Of a DNA stretch of 64,000 nt, positions 19,640 through 32,307 are shown piece after piece (position 1 is the first letter of the stretch; every line of letters starts with the position of its first letter). The DNA is from Gloeophyllum trabeum ATCC 11539 (lineage: Eukaryota; Basidiomycota; Agaricomycetes; Gloeophyllales; Gloeophyllaceae), in assembly GCF_000344685.1 (NCBI RefSeq), contig NW_006920411.1, positions 976,129-1,040,128 of the forward strand, written 5' to 3'. The position numbers and the translations under genes are program-made. Under the pieces are notes generated by a model. That model was not told the DNA's origin and made no database searches. It worked only from the letters and a program-made list of their open reading frames with translations.

Positions 19640-22600
19640 TCTCTCACACGCTGGGACTGCTTGGACCGAAGTTATACCTTTGCTGTCATCATAGCAGCAT
19701 GTTCGATACCCATATGTGAGTGGTTCGCTGGTCAACGTTCAAGCAAGCTCAAAGTAATTGTTATCAGTTATATCCATCATTGATTTATCATATCGAGGCG
19801 AGTGTCGACGTGGATATCTATCGATGCTCAAGCTGACTCGTCAAAAGGTCACATATTGTTAGACGCCCTTTGGCCTGATATTATTGACAGGGTCTAGAGA
19901 GGAACCTGTGTACACAATCTGAGGAAGGACATGGATCGGTGGGCAGGCAAGGGTAATTCACTTAAGAGCGATAGCTCGGGAGTCGGCGGTGGAGCCGGCT
20001 GCAGGCATAGATGGGAACTGGTGAGACACGCGATTGTGGTTCACATGTTGGTTGCGTGCGGTATTACCGCTACCAATAGGCATGTCTTTATCGCGTTCGC
20101 GGTATTTTTACGTGCGAGTTCCTCCGGCGGATGACAATATGTGGGCCGCCGGATCTCGGTTCTCAATCACTTGGGAGTCTTCTTGCGACTAACCATTCGT
20201 GGACAACTTATCGACAACAAGCTCTGGACGTTCTGTCGTCTCATGATCAGACGCCACTGTATCTGTGCACTAGCGCTGGTGCTCGTGTCCTTGACATGGC
20301 CATGATTGTGAGACGCCTGGTTTGCGCTCGCCCCTCACACCTTTCACTACTATGAACTGTTCACGTAAGAGTATCTTATTGACGGCCACAGTCAATTTGG
20401 TATATTGGCAGAGCAAGATGTGGCTCCGAACGGTGCTCGGCATGGGGTGGGCGAGGCAGCGGGCACTCTGCTCGCAACTCTCGGTACCAGCATGATGTGA
20501 ATCGGTCTGGGACCTGGGTGCAATCGTGCATCGCACTCTGCTCGTCGAGTCGACCCTTCCTATACGATCGGTTATTTCGCATTAGTGCTATTGGTTTACA
20601 CTCCTGGAAACGTGATCCTAACCCTAAGGAGCCTCTCACCCCAAAGTTCGTTGTAAGTACCGCTGTTTGACGGCTAGCCTGACCCGAGTCGGAGATTCGT
20701 CACATCCAATTATGAGTATCTAGTGGCGCATATCGAGGCCTGTCAGTGTCCGAGTCTATCATTGTCAATGACGGATGTAAGTCCCGGTCGAGGAACCCAC
20801 TTCCCTTTACTTACCACAGCCATTGTTGCTGCTTCCCAGACTATATCTTGGCACGGAAATCGGACATCGCACCTTCTATTGTCAATACTGTATGCTGGAG
20901 ATGATGCGCGCTCATTCATTCCTTGCGATGCCAGACCATCTTCAAGACACCGTCTTCATCGGGAGTTGAGGTGTCCCAACCATATTATACTGATAGACCG
21001 GATACCAATGTGACTCCGTTCCGTCCGAGACTAACCTCTTATTCACAGATATCACCAACGTGCACTCCGTAGGAGGCTTGGCTGGGGCCGGGACTTGTGC
21101 CTGCGTGTTTTCCGAATGCATAGACAGGGCTAGTGTTGCTCCGGTGCAGCGTCTCTTCAGAATCACCATCTGATCAGCAGTATGTACGGGGGAACCGCCA
21201 ATACAAGGTACGCATCGAACGAGACGCGCGAGCAATCCAAATGGGACGTTGACATTGACTGACAGTGTCCATTCGGTATGTCATAGTGCGCGGGTGGCTG
21301 ACCCTCCGATGTCCTGGATGCAACCAGATGTAACCACAGGGCTCAGCTTGGACTGAGAAGCGCCCCAGGACCTGCTAGATACGTGCCCAGGCTGTACAGC
21401 ATATATCTGTAAGCGATGTAGACCATACTGGCGCGGTCCTCCGGCGTGCATGTGATGTCTTGGATGCGCCATTTCAGCGTAATATCCGGGCTTTATGTCT
21501 CCTGTCTCGCGGGGTGCGATCCCCGTACTCCCCGCACCCCAACGAGAAGCAGAAAGGAGAGCATTACGTCGTTCCCCGCAAGATGTGAATTGAGGAGAGA
21601 TCGTCATGGGGGAAGCATACCGGGGACTTGATCGTCGAGCCCGGCCACAGGCCTAATCAATTCATTACTGGTACTGCGCGTCCCAAGCTTCCGCTGGGAG
21701 GAAAGTTCAAGTCCGATAACGAACCGGGTCAGATCAGCGTCGAATGCCCACGGACGAACTTCGGGAAGCGCTGTGCAGGGCTATCTGCCCGGGTGCCGAA
21801 TTCCTGTGTGTCCAGCGGTTCAACCGATAGGCTTGCGAATCGCGTATGTGTACGCCATGGCAGGGAATGTCTGAAAAATGCGATCTGAAATCCTGCGACG
21901 TCAAAAGTGACTCACGGATGCAGCGCACGCCGACGGCGCGTACAGCGTATGGAAGGGTGTCGAATGCGCAGGCAAGTCGCAACTGCAGTCGCGGGCTCAG
22001 ATTGCTGGCGCTCCGGTGGCCCGTTGGCCTGGCGCCAAACGTTGAATATAAACAAAGTTCACTAGTGTGGACTATAAAACGGCGTCACGAGCACCCGTCT
22101 GCGCACTGCCCAGGGCATGCAAGATAGCCCGTTTGTAGACAGAAATAAAGACATCTACGGGTGGCAGGGAAATGCGGCAGACAGGAACGGAGGTCGTGCC
22201 GGAAGGACGAGTGAACGTGTCTGTTGTAACCAAAGTTGGTATGCGAGCAGTCGCCTGGCAGACGGAACGTTCTTGGATTGAGCGGCATCATAATCGCCAT
22301 TCGCAGCCAGTTTGACTTGTTTCTGACCTGTTTTATGGCGCAGAAGACCGGGTCGCCGACCTGACGGGCGTGCTGTATTTAAGCCCAGCCTGATATCTGA
22401 CAGGACGCTGTTGCTAGCCAGCAGCGACCCGCACGCCCAGCCGCACGTCGTTTGCCCCGACGCCGAGCGCGCCGACCTGCTCTGGCCCCTGTCCCTGCTC
22501 CTCGCCGTCTGCTGCCGCGGTAGGTTTCACCGACGCGTCCCTCGTGCTTGACAGCTGCGACAAATCCGTGTTCTCAGACGACGAAGGTGTGACGCCATAC

Positions 22601-22869
22601 CCCCCTGGCTGAAAAATCATCAGCAGCTCGTCGCGCTGCAGCAGCTTGTTTTCTCGATTTCCCCGCTTGTATAGCCCGGTTGTACGTCAATACGCTTGCA
22701 AACCGTCTAGAACAAGTGCGCATGTTCCCTTAGCGTGCATCTTTCGGTATGTTACTTGCTCTTCTATCATCCGGCCAGTCCGTCTGCAACTGTTCTCTCG
22801 CCCAGTTTCAGCCCCAGCTTTGCTTCGCGCGCATACAAATCCATTCTGCGAGCAAAACTCGCAGCGGGT
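19640..22869. other. Gene-poor region of about 3.2 kb
   Basis: No complete gene was recognised. One GC-rich minus-strand frame (22414–22690) reads NKLLQRDELLMIFQPGGYGV and then a Gly/Gln/Ala-rich tail. It looks coding, but lacks an upstream exon I can support. Isolated splice-like signals and scattered short frames elsewhere suggest decayed sequence. The last few hundred bases must hold the promoter of the downstream RhoGEF gene; TATA-like words occur near 22050, 22073 and 22377. Confidence 0.5.
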
Positions 22870-25800
22870 ATGGAGGTCCTTGTATCCCCTTCTATCTCTC
22901 CTCCCCCGTCGCCGGAGAAGGCAGCCTCGTCCTACGCGTTTTCGTCTTCGTCGGCGCGCTATTCATCCAGTTCGCTCCTCGACCGTCGGCTTGGCCACGA
23001 GTCCTCGTCGCCCCTTAAGCTCTCCCAGAGTCATCCGGCGTTGTCGGATGGCAGAAACACCTATGTATCTTTACGGACAAGGCCCACGCCTCGTCTTCCC
23101 CTCCGCAATCCACATAAGCCCTCCACATCACTCTCTTTCAGCAACCCCCTGACGCCAATATTGTCACCACCCGTCACGCCTGCAACCTCTTCCCTTGCTT
23201 CTCCCAGTTCGGGAGTCGCAAGTCCCCGGTCGGACGATGATCATGCAACTTCAAGTGCTACGACAGCAAGTATGCAGGGAGACGCGCATACAGCGGGTGC
23301 ACAACAAGAGGATTACCTCAATAAGGGCAAGACGTCGTCCGCAGCTACAACTCCGATCACGGACATTCCTCCTGTCCAACATGACCCCGTCTCGACTCCG
23401 CCTTCATGGAACACCATTCCCCCCTCACCTCCTTCCAGACTTGTCGATAAGGTCGACTCTGGGACGAGTGGGCTGCGCAGGCGGCCATCTCCTGGGTCGA
23501 GTCGTCGACCTGTCTCCTCACTCTTGGCCTCGGTACCCTCACCGCCGTCGGCCTCGACGTGTAGGCGGCGCGCATCAATGCCTCTGATGCACATGTCTCT
23601 GTCCAAACCGCTTCCTCCGACGCCACCTCCTGTTCCATCTCCAAGTACCAAGCCTATAGCGGAGAGTCCTCTGTCGGCTAGTGTGAGCGCGCCGCTTGCC
23701 GACACGCGGTCGTCGCGAGAGGACCGGGAGGGTACTCCGAGGGCTTCGTCGAAGAGTACTTCTAGGGCCCGGTTCCATATCCCCTCCGACAACGAGGATG
23801 AAGGATACGCGGTGAGACACGGGCCGCGGAGACACGAATCGGACAGTGGGTCGTCGAGCAAGAGCAGGGTCGAGGACAGTACAGAGAACAGCACGGAGAA
23901 CAGTACCGAGTTCCAGGAGAAGTGGGAGAGGAAGAGGGGTGAGGACAATGCACGGCGGTACCATGCACTGCTGGAACTGCTGATGACGGAGGTTAGCTAC
24001 CTCAGGGATCTCCGGGTACTGGTCACTGTGAGTGCTCTTCGTCCTTCACGCTGAGCGCTCGTAGTGACCTATTCTCAGATTTATTTACAACAATTCCCCA
24101 CCATCTCCACACGAGTGCATATGTCATCGTCGAGCTTCATGCGGGCATCTCCATCGCCATCATTCATATCCACTACCTTTGGCAGCCATAGCCGATCGAA
24201 CTCTCAATCGCAGCTCCTCACTCAACCACCTCCTCCGAGTGCTTTCTCGCTGAATATACCTTCAACCGCGTCGCAGTCTAATACCATGCCCGGCCTGGGC
24301 AAGGAACATGAAAAGGGCAAGGAGAAGGAGAAACACAAGCTTACCCTTGTGGTATCGGATGCTGATGTCAACTTGGTGGCCCGGAACGCCAAAGAGTTGC
24401 TCGAGTTCCATGAGCGATTTGTCCACGAGCTACGTAATGTGATGACGCCCTTCGGGATGTCCGAAGCCCTCGACGAGTCCGCCGTCGAAGCAGAAGTTCA
24501 CCGGCCACAGAATGTCGCGCATACAGTCGTCGACGAGGCGATCGCTAGCGTCTCTGGCAAGTTCTTGAATATGGCACAGGCGTCTGGCTTCAGCATATAC
24601 GAGTCGTTCTGCGCGGGACATCCTGAGGCCACGGATGTGGTGAGGAAGGTTCAGCAGCACCATACGTCGGAGTGGGAGGCGTTCGAGCAGCGGTGCACGC
24701 ATCTCGTGACGGGTATGGATTGTCAAGGACGGCAAGCGATGGAGGAATTTGGTAGCGTTCCCCTGAGTGCGCACGCTGAGCTTGGGGGCTCGCGTTTGGA
24801 CGGGTTCCCTACCGTGACCGACTCGAGTGCGGACCTCGCGGATGTATTCTCCCGTCGGAAACGCAGGCATTCCACGTCGTCGGTCAGTCTCATGGCTTAC
24901 GGGATGTTCTCTGCTGGCTGCAGGAATACGACCCACCTCGAAGTGGTTCAGGTTAAATCTGATCCTCCGCCAGATACCAAAGGGAAGGGGCAAGGCACTC
25001 GGTTAACGTTTATGGATTACATGATCAAGCCCGTCCAGAGGATTTGTAAATACCCGTTATTGCTGGATCAGTTGAAGAGCGCGAAGTCGCTGTGGAAGCA
25101 TAAGCCCAGTTCCTCGGCGGTCGCATGTACCCCGCCTGCAGCACCATCGGAAGGCGACGCGTCCGCGGAGCAAGCGGCGTCTGCAATGAGAGATGTTGTT
25201 GCTTCAGTCGACGAAGCTCGCCGCAAACGGGACGTAGTCATCAAGTCGTCTCTGATTACTTCGCGGATCGTCGCTTGGTATTCTGCTCATCCCTCCAAGG
25301 AGACGAGTCCTCCTAGTCACCTCAACCCGGACTTCATGAACTCCCTCGGTATTTGCATGCTCTCGGGTTCCTTGGACGTTATGCACTATGATGTGGCCAA
25401 CTCTTCGAACAGCGGGCCTGTCAAGGTTAAATACTACGGTGCCTTTCTGTATGCTGGAGGGTATCTTGTACTAGTAAAGGTGGGGAAGAGCAAAACGGTG
25501 TACGAGCCAAGACATTGGTTTCCTCTATTTGGGTTTGATGTAGTCGACATCGATGATGCTGATGGTATGTTCTCTTCCAATCTTGCTCCGTACCCTGGGA
25601 TTAATTAAAATTTATCTGTTAGGGCTGCTTCCCTGTTCTTTCGGCCTGTTCCGCCGAGATCACTACTTCGAGCTTGCAGCAGCTTGCCAGAAGGAGAAGG
25701 AAGTGTGGTTGTCAGCTATCAGGGAAAGTGTGACAACGAGCCCTGTCTGGCGCAACGAACCTACGCCGAGCCTTCACAATTGCACGGCTGGTGTCACGTC

Positions 25801-27202
25801 CGCCCTTGACAACGAGCCCGCGGAGGTCCTAGCCTTGTCCGCGTTGCAATCTCGAAGGAATTCGTTTGAACTCACCGACGAGCCAGAGAGCTATGGCACA
25901 GAGTCTCATGCCACGACGGAGCCGCCATCGAGGGATGAACCTCTACCAAGACCTACCGCTCACTTTTCAGGAAGTCGTCGCTCGTCTACGACCTCTGTGA
26001 AAGCTCTTTTCTCTCCGGCATCATCCGATACCATCCTCATACGGTCAACTGCTCCGCTTCGTCAGCTTGTCGAACGTGGCCTATTGGATGTCTTCTCTGA
26101 AGCATGCCTCACCATTCGGTTTCAAGCTCAGACGCATGATGAGGAGTTGTTTCAAGCACCGAAAGCGTCCAGCACGATGGGTATGAGTGGTGTCATGGGT
26201 ATTGCTGCTAAGAGCCGACTGTCCAAACGTGAGAGCGTTATAGTCCCGAGACGAAAGAGCTTCGTGGATGGTTGTGACCTTGCAGACATGGAAGCAATTG
26301 CTGGCCTTGGGAAGAAGAATACATTGTCTCGCGCGAAGTCTCTAGCAGCTCGGAGGCAAGGCAAGAAGTCTCTGAGGGTCATGGCGCCATTGCCTTCCGG
26401 TCGTCATGACAATGATGGTGAAACCGCGTGTGCTTTGGATAACACGGATGCAACCGTGGAATCGCCCACACCACTGTCACAGTGTTCCTCTATGGGAACA
26501 TCTCACGCCGGGTCTGCGCTAGCTAGTCCAACGATGGAATCCAGAGCGTTGTCCCCTGGTCCTGCCACGGATTCGATGCCCCCCGCATCCGTCCAAGGTC
26601 ATGAGTGCGCAAGACGTGCAGAATATCTCACAGTCGTCGATCCTGACTGGCGACCGAAACGTACACGCTCAATGGTAGACAACGTCAGGGGCTTCTTTTA
26701 TTCTCGATCTAGTTCCCCGACGCCCTCAATCGACGCCAGCTCGTCGCGCGCTTCTCATGTTGATTCTGGCCTTTCAAACACCCCTGAAGACTGGAGTCAA
26801 AGACCTCCCCCTTCCCGACTAACCAGGTGGTGGAAAGGATCGCTTAGACGCCGTGTGCAGAGCGCTCCCGAAGTTCCGCGAGATGATCCATCTGTTTCTG
26901 TGGACGTATCAGCGACTATACGCTCCTCCATGGATACCCCTGACGTGCCTGAGGAGGACGTTGCTGGTGAGGTTTTAGATGCTGCACCTATGAGGCGAAC
27001 CAACACGCTGTCGCGGAGGTTCAAGCCTGATGGAAAATCACACCTACCCAACCGCCGGCCATCCATGTTCTCTACTTTCCCTCATGACCCACGCGACACA
27101 ACTTCTACAGCCCCTGCGGAAGTAGCTCCTAGGAAGAAGACGAAGACAGTTTCATTCTTTCACCGACTACATCCCAAGACGAACTTGGGTAGCTCAGATT
27201 GA
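22870..27202 (+). CDS. Rho guanine nucleotide exchange factor (DH–PH), 1407 residues
   Basis: A Dbl-family activator of Rho GTPases. Three exons (introns 24028–24078 and 25565–25622) join in frame. The first ~370 residues are Ser/Pro-rich with many SP/TP sites. The DH domain starts at ARRYHALLELLMTEVSYLRD and contains the signature helix FMDYMIKPVQRICKYPLLL. An unusual Ser/Lys/His-rich insertion of roughly 90 residues separates the first DH helix from the rest. The PH-like domain spans VKVKYYGAFLYAGGYLVLV to FELAAACQKEKEVWLSAI. A long Ser/Arg-rich tail follows, with SRAKSLAARRQ-type basic motifs. The start is the ATG of MEVLVSPSISPPPSPEK. It is convergent with a second RhoGEF gene, 529 bp away. 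Which Rho or Cdc42 protein it activates cannot be told from sequence. Confidence 0.87.
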
Positions 27203-27731
27203 TCCCAGCTGCGATCAACTGCCATCACTTATTCATAAACATCTATTAATGTTCGTTGCTGTATACTAGTAGATTCTTCACTAGAGATATACCCACTTCA
27301 TGTCGGCACCTTGCATCTTACCTTATAACTTTCGCATGTATCTATCTATTTTCCCGCCATACTGCATCGAGTCCTGCATATTTGCGTGTATAACTATACG
27401 ATAGCCAGACAAGGAATGCCATCTATTTTGTTTGACATCAAGAGCAGTGATACATATGTGCTGAATACAAACAAAGAGTGTACACCAAGAGATAAATGTG
27501 CAGAAAATTGGTCGATACAATGCGTAAATTGTCGGGATATACGATGCCGGAGGGTGATAAGTCCGTGACGTCAAGGAATGAGTCCGTGGCTGCGTAGAAT
27601 CTTGCCCCATCTGAGAATGCACGAGGTTAGCGACAGCATGAACAAAGGGACGACATGCGCACTCTTCTTTCTCTGCCTCCTCCTGTGCAAGTCGCCACTT
27701 TAATTGCCTAGCCCGTGGGTTGAGTTGCCAA
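27203..27731. other. Convergent spacer between the two RhoGEF genes
   Basis: Contains the 3' UTRs of both genes. AT-rich, no gene seen. Confidence 0.6.
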
Positions 27732-30700
27732 TCATCTATTACAGTTCAGATTGACGCACATATTCTCCCTCTCCAGTCGGCTCCTTTCTTCCGTCATCTG
27801 CATCCAGACAAGAGTGGAATCCTGGGAGAGGGCCATGCTTTCGGCATAGGTCCCCAATTCCTCATTGAAGCTCTATGAACGCCCGTAAGTAAACATGAAG
27901 GCGTGATTTTATCTACTCACCTCATACATGCAGTCTTTTTCCTTCGAGATGTTGTCATATAAATCCCTGAATGCTTCGATTTGCCTTTCGCACGCTCTGC
28001 GCTCGTTCTGCAGCTGATCGTACTCAGTGGCATCCTAGGTAGGCGGTGTTAATCATCTGAAGGAGAAGGAACCACGGTACTTGCTTCTTTAACATTCAGT
28101 TTCAGCTGGTTCAGTTTCTGACAGAGAGCGTCCTGGTTAGCGATAGCTTCGGCCAACTGTTTCTCTAGGTCAGACATCGACTTTTCTATAGAACGGGCGA
28201 TGTCGGTGGATGACGATCTCTCGTGCTGCCGAGGAGACGACGCATCCACCAGACTGCGTGCCCGGTTCCGTCCAAATCCGTCTCCAGCAGTTCGTTTCGC
28301 AATCACTGCACGCATTTCTTGCATACGTGCTTGAGCTTCCCGGGTCTGCATGCAAAACTTCCAACAGCTATATGAGAGCTCGGTGAGTGGCACTTACCTG
28401 AGGCCTATCTTCGGTCGTTGCGGGAAGACTGCTGCGTAATCTCTCAACCTCTAGCTTCAGCTTTTTGACGGCACGATGAGAGCCTTCAAGCTAACAAGTG
28501 GCAGCGGTCAGTCGTGATTCTTCCTGCACTTTGCTCACTTACGTCTTCCTTCGTCGTCGCAGCTAACAATGTCAATGATTCTGTCTCATCATAGCGCATC
28601 ATCCGTCGATTCATCCGATGGCGTGGCGATGTGCTAGCGTCATCGGGTTCCGCTTGGGCCGTCGTCGACTGAAACAATGGCGAAGTAGAAGGGCCCGCCC
28701 CCAGTCCATATCTCCCGGAAAGTGACAAGACCGCACTCGATCGAAGGGACGTCTTCTTCCTAATAGACAAAGGTTCAATCTGAGATCGAAGCTTCTGCCG
28801 GAGGTCGATGGAAGGCTTGGGGGTATTCTCTAGGTTTTTCATAGGTTCAAAGGGCATGCGTTTGCTGCGCGGGAGCGGAGATGTTCGACCAGTTAGCTGA
28901 GCGGGTGTGGTTAGAGCTTGTGGTGTATCAACCAACGTTGCCTCAAAGACTGATTCCGCATCAGACTCCGGTAAATCTGGAGGTGACGGTGGTGGGCTGT
29001 CTTCGCACGAGGAAGGACTCCTTGGGCCCAGGGGTCGTCGTTCAGGCGTCAGTAGCGAAGGCGAAGGTGGCGGATGAACAGAGGCCGCAGATCCGGGTCG
29101 AACCGTAGCCGCTGTGGAGAGCAAACTCGGAACCTCCATTGACGCTCGGGACAATGGCCTGTATGATCGCGGAGGATCTTCTGCAGTAAGGTGTTATCGC
29201 TTGTTCATAAATTCGCACGTGGAGAATAAACTCACGGTCATAAATCGACTCTTCTACAGGTTCGTCATACGTGGCGTCCAACAGCGTCCCGTTCTGAATT
29301 TGGCTGTTGTGTCGTGCCAATTCCAACCGCATGCTTAACTCATGCTCGCTCTTGTTTCTTGGGACCGCAGTATTACGACGGCTCGGGAAAACCTCCTCGT
29401 CAGGATCGCTATACTCGAGCTCCCTGTCTGTGGACCTCGATCTAGATCGAGAACTTGCGATCGAAAGTGATGAACCTGGTCTTTCGAATTCGCTGCTTGG
29501 AGACTTGCCCCGCTTGGTCAACTTCCTCCTGGATCGCGCAGGCTTGGGAAGGTTATAGGCTTCTTCCTCACCACTGGACACAGTTGTGGCAGCCGTAGTC
29601 GTCGAGTTTGCTGAACTCATCGACTTCATCATGCTGCTGTCAGCAGTGGCAGTGGTAGCGGTAATGGTCGAGGTACGGCTCATGACCGTACCGGAAGGCT
29701 TCTGACGCCGGTTGCCCATTCCACTCCCGAAGATGTCAGCTGTCTTCGTCCCCGGACGGACGTTGAAGAAGTTGCGCGCTACAGCATCGAGACTGAATAT
29801 ACCAGCCTTCGATCGCTGCGTTGTCGTCGGAGTAGACGGGACGGAATTAGGACCAGTGCGGAATTTGAACAGACCGTAGAGATGAACTTCAGGGAACAAC
29901 ACTCAGGACCACAGCACCGAAAAAGGTACAGAAAACGGGACACATACTGGTGTGTCTGATCCTTGTTGCAACGCATGAAGTCTCTACACAAGTTTCTTCC
30001 CCGGGGTCATCCAGATCGCTGGACGTCACCGTCCAGTGACATGACTCTCCTGGAACTGGTTGCACTCGTATAACAACAAGGGGAGGTCCACCACCTAAAC
30101 CGAAAGGGATAGGATCCGCATCTCCCCTGTCATCTATATGCAGCACTACCTTCGTCTGCCCTCCGATCAACAACCTGCAACTGCATCAATGCGACCCTTG
30201 AGACGCACCTTCTTCGAGGCGTTCAAGAAATTCGCTCGCTCGTAAATATTGTAATACACCCTCGCCCTTGTCACCTTGGCGCCCTGTGGTTCTCCCGCAA
30301 TCCCCTCTTCGCCCGCTAACGCAACGCTCTTCTGGTCCTTCGTTCGATACTTAGCCTGGACGGCCCACAGGTTTTCCACGAACCTCTTCTTCGCGGCTTC
30401 GGTTACGCTGGGGTTAAGGTTTGGAGGATTGGGCGGGTTCACGACTGTCAAGGCCCTGAAAGCTCCGCGACCCCACCATCGGTCAGACGGTACATTCTCG
30501 AGGTATATGTGCATGTCTGACGCCTATAACATCAGTGGAAAATACGCAACGGCGCTAAAGTGGCTTACCCGAACCGCCGACGTCGGTAGCTACAACATCT
30601 GTCACTTCCACCACGAACTTGGAGAGCAGCTTGTTCTTCTTCTTTCCGAGCGGCAACAATGTCTTGTCACCATCCAAACCCGCTAACGCCTTCTCCCCAC

Positions 30701-32043
30701 CCTTCTCTCCCTCAGGTCTCTTCACGAAAAGCAACTTGTCGTCGAACAAGAACAGTGTGCCATGCAAGGTTTCCCTGCTTCCTCCCGAAAGACTGTCCTC
30801 GCTTCTCTCATGGGTGTGTGATAGAGAAGAGGTGCCCTCCACATCGACCCAATCCACGAATTTCCTCGTGTGCGAGTAAAGTTCAGGAGGGAAACCTTCA
30901 ATATTACTGTAGAGGGTTGCTATTGCCGACGCCGTCTTCGTGTTCTCGTCAGCCTCGGCCTGCGCGATAGCACTTGCGATCTCGTCCGCCTCTTCCAGCT
31001 TCGCTCTCTCCGGGTCGGCAGGGGCCATATATTTGATCATGTTGCGGAAGAGTAGCGTATAACGCGGTATTCGCTGAACAGGGTCCATGAGCAACTCACG
31101 AAGACCCACGCGGTTCCTCATGTCGGCTGATTGATATTTGATGCGCTGGATACCATGGTTAACACACAGTGGCAGACACAGGGAAATGACTCACGTCGAC
31201 ATAGTTGGAAAACCCGCTATTCTTCTTCTTCATCTCGCTCTCGAACATAGTCTGGGCCTCGTTGCGATTTGAATAGTATGTTCGGTATTGCTCGAAGCCA
31301 CGTGAGTCCCGGAAATGCTTCAGCGCCACATCGCCGATGCCCTTCCCATCCGGTGGTAGATTTTGTAAGTCGGCTAGGAATGCTTCATTGACTGGTAATA
31401 GCTTGTCGATGTTCCCGAATATTGTCATGGCTTCGTACACGGGTATGATCGCCGTGTCTCTCGATCGGGCAAAGGTGCGTAGCGGGTCAGCGTAGTCGTT
31501 CTTGAGGATCTGGAGGCGTCTGACGTAGGATGCTTCTGTCGTGACGAGTTCTGTGATCACGTCTCGTAGTGCGGATGAGTTCGTGTTGGCCCGTTTACGC
31601 GTAGGCCTCTGTGCGGGTGGTGTGGGGAACTGAATTCGAGCAAGCGGGATAGATCTGTAATCAGCTTATCCGCCCCTAGGCGTATAGGAGTGGGACCCGA
31701 AAGAGCAGGAGACACAGGAATTGGTTCCGTCAGACGGGTCAACTGGGCACTCACGGAACCTGATCGTTGCCGCCCGGGGCTCGATCGAGATAGTATCCCC
31801 TCCGTTTCAGAAGACAGCGGGTCGCCCAGCGTCGAAAGCAGCTCTTTCACCTCTGCGGAAAGTGAGTCCGCGGTCGAAACACGATCGACAGGACGTACCT
31901 CTGGAGCGCAAGTCCTCGACCACCACGCCGCAGAAGAAAGCGCGTCGTGTGAGGAGGGGGCCGGCATTTCTGCTGGAGGAGGGGTCCCAGTCGTCGCCGG
32001 TGCTGAGGGGGATGACCTTGCGAGGACTTGCGATGAGGGCCAT
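27732..32043 (-). CDS. Second RhoGEF: DH–PH domains plus C-terminal coiled coil
   Basis: A Dbl-family exchange factor unlike its neighbour in architecture. The start MALIASPRKVIPLSTGD splices through a 46-nt intron to EVKELLSTLGDP, and through a GTGTCT…TTCAG intron to PFPTPPAQRPTRKRAN. The DH domain follows: LRDVITELVTTEASYVRRLQ, then SEMKKKNSGFSNYVD and the signature LLMDPVQRIPRYTLLFRNM. The PH domain runs from LHGTLFLFDDKLLFVKRP to KKRFVENLWAVQAKYR, with a long insertion of charged loops. The middle is Ser/Thr/Pro-rich. The C-terminus is a predicted coiled coil (KKLKLEVERLRSSL, SDLEKQLAEAIANQDALCQK) ending LERENMCVNLNCNR. About ten exons. GTPase specificity is unknown. The coiled coil suggests dimerisation or scaffold binding. 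Confidence 0.85.
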
Positions 32044-32115
32044 GCGGCGGGAGGGGCGTGGCTTGCCACAAAGGAGTGATTAGAAGGGAAGGAGGGGCAC
32101 GCGCTATAATCACGT

Positions 32116-32307
32116 TTAGAACTTGAACCAAGCAGGCTGTTTGGATTTGTTAGGCCGAAGAAGACGTAACGCGATAAAACGTATACACGTGATCGCGAGC
32201 GGTAAAATGACGCCCAGGGACGGAGGCAGATCTGGATGGCCCGGTCGTTCGGAGCCTTGCTGGGGGACCTGGGACACCCGACTAAAAATATTCCTCGTAG
32301 AGCTCAT
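32116..32307 (-). CDS. Possible 63-residue single-pass membrane protein
   Basis: A short uninterrupted frame starting MSSTRNIFSRVSQVPQQGSE, with a basic head, a hydrophobic helix (LGVILPLAITCIRFIALRLL) and a basic tail PNKSKQPAWFKF. The positive-charge flanks and single helix resemble small mitochondrial inner-membrane or ER proteins. No family is recognised. It ends only 72 bp upstream of the RhoGEF start on the same strand. An alternative start upstream with a 37-nt intron (32282–32318) is possible but the intron would be unusually short. Confidence 0.35.
   Translation of the reverse strand: MSSTRNIFSRVSQVPQQGSERPGHPDLPPSLGVILPLAITCIRFIALRLLRPNKSKQPAWFKF

Noticed and set aside
22646..23152. 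168-codon plus-strand frame overlapping the RhoGEF 5' end
   Set aside because: Out of frame with the conserved RhoGEF coding sequence and Arg/Pro-rich noise.
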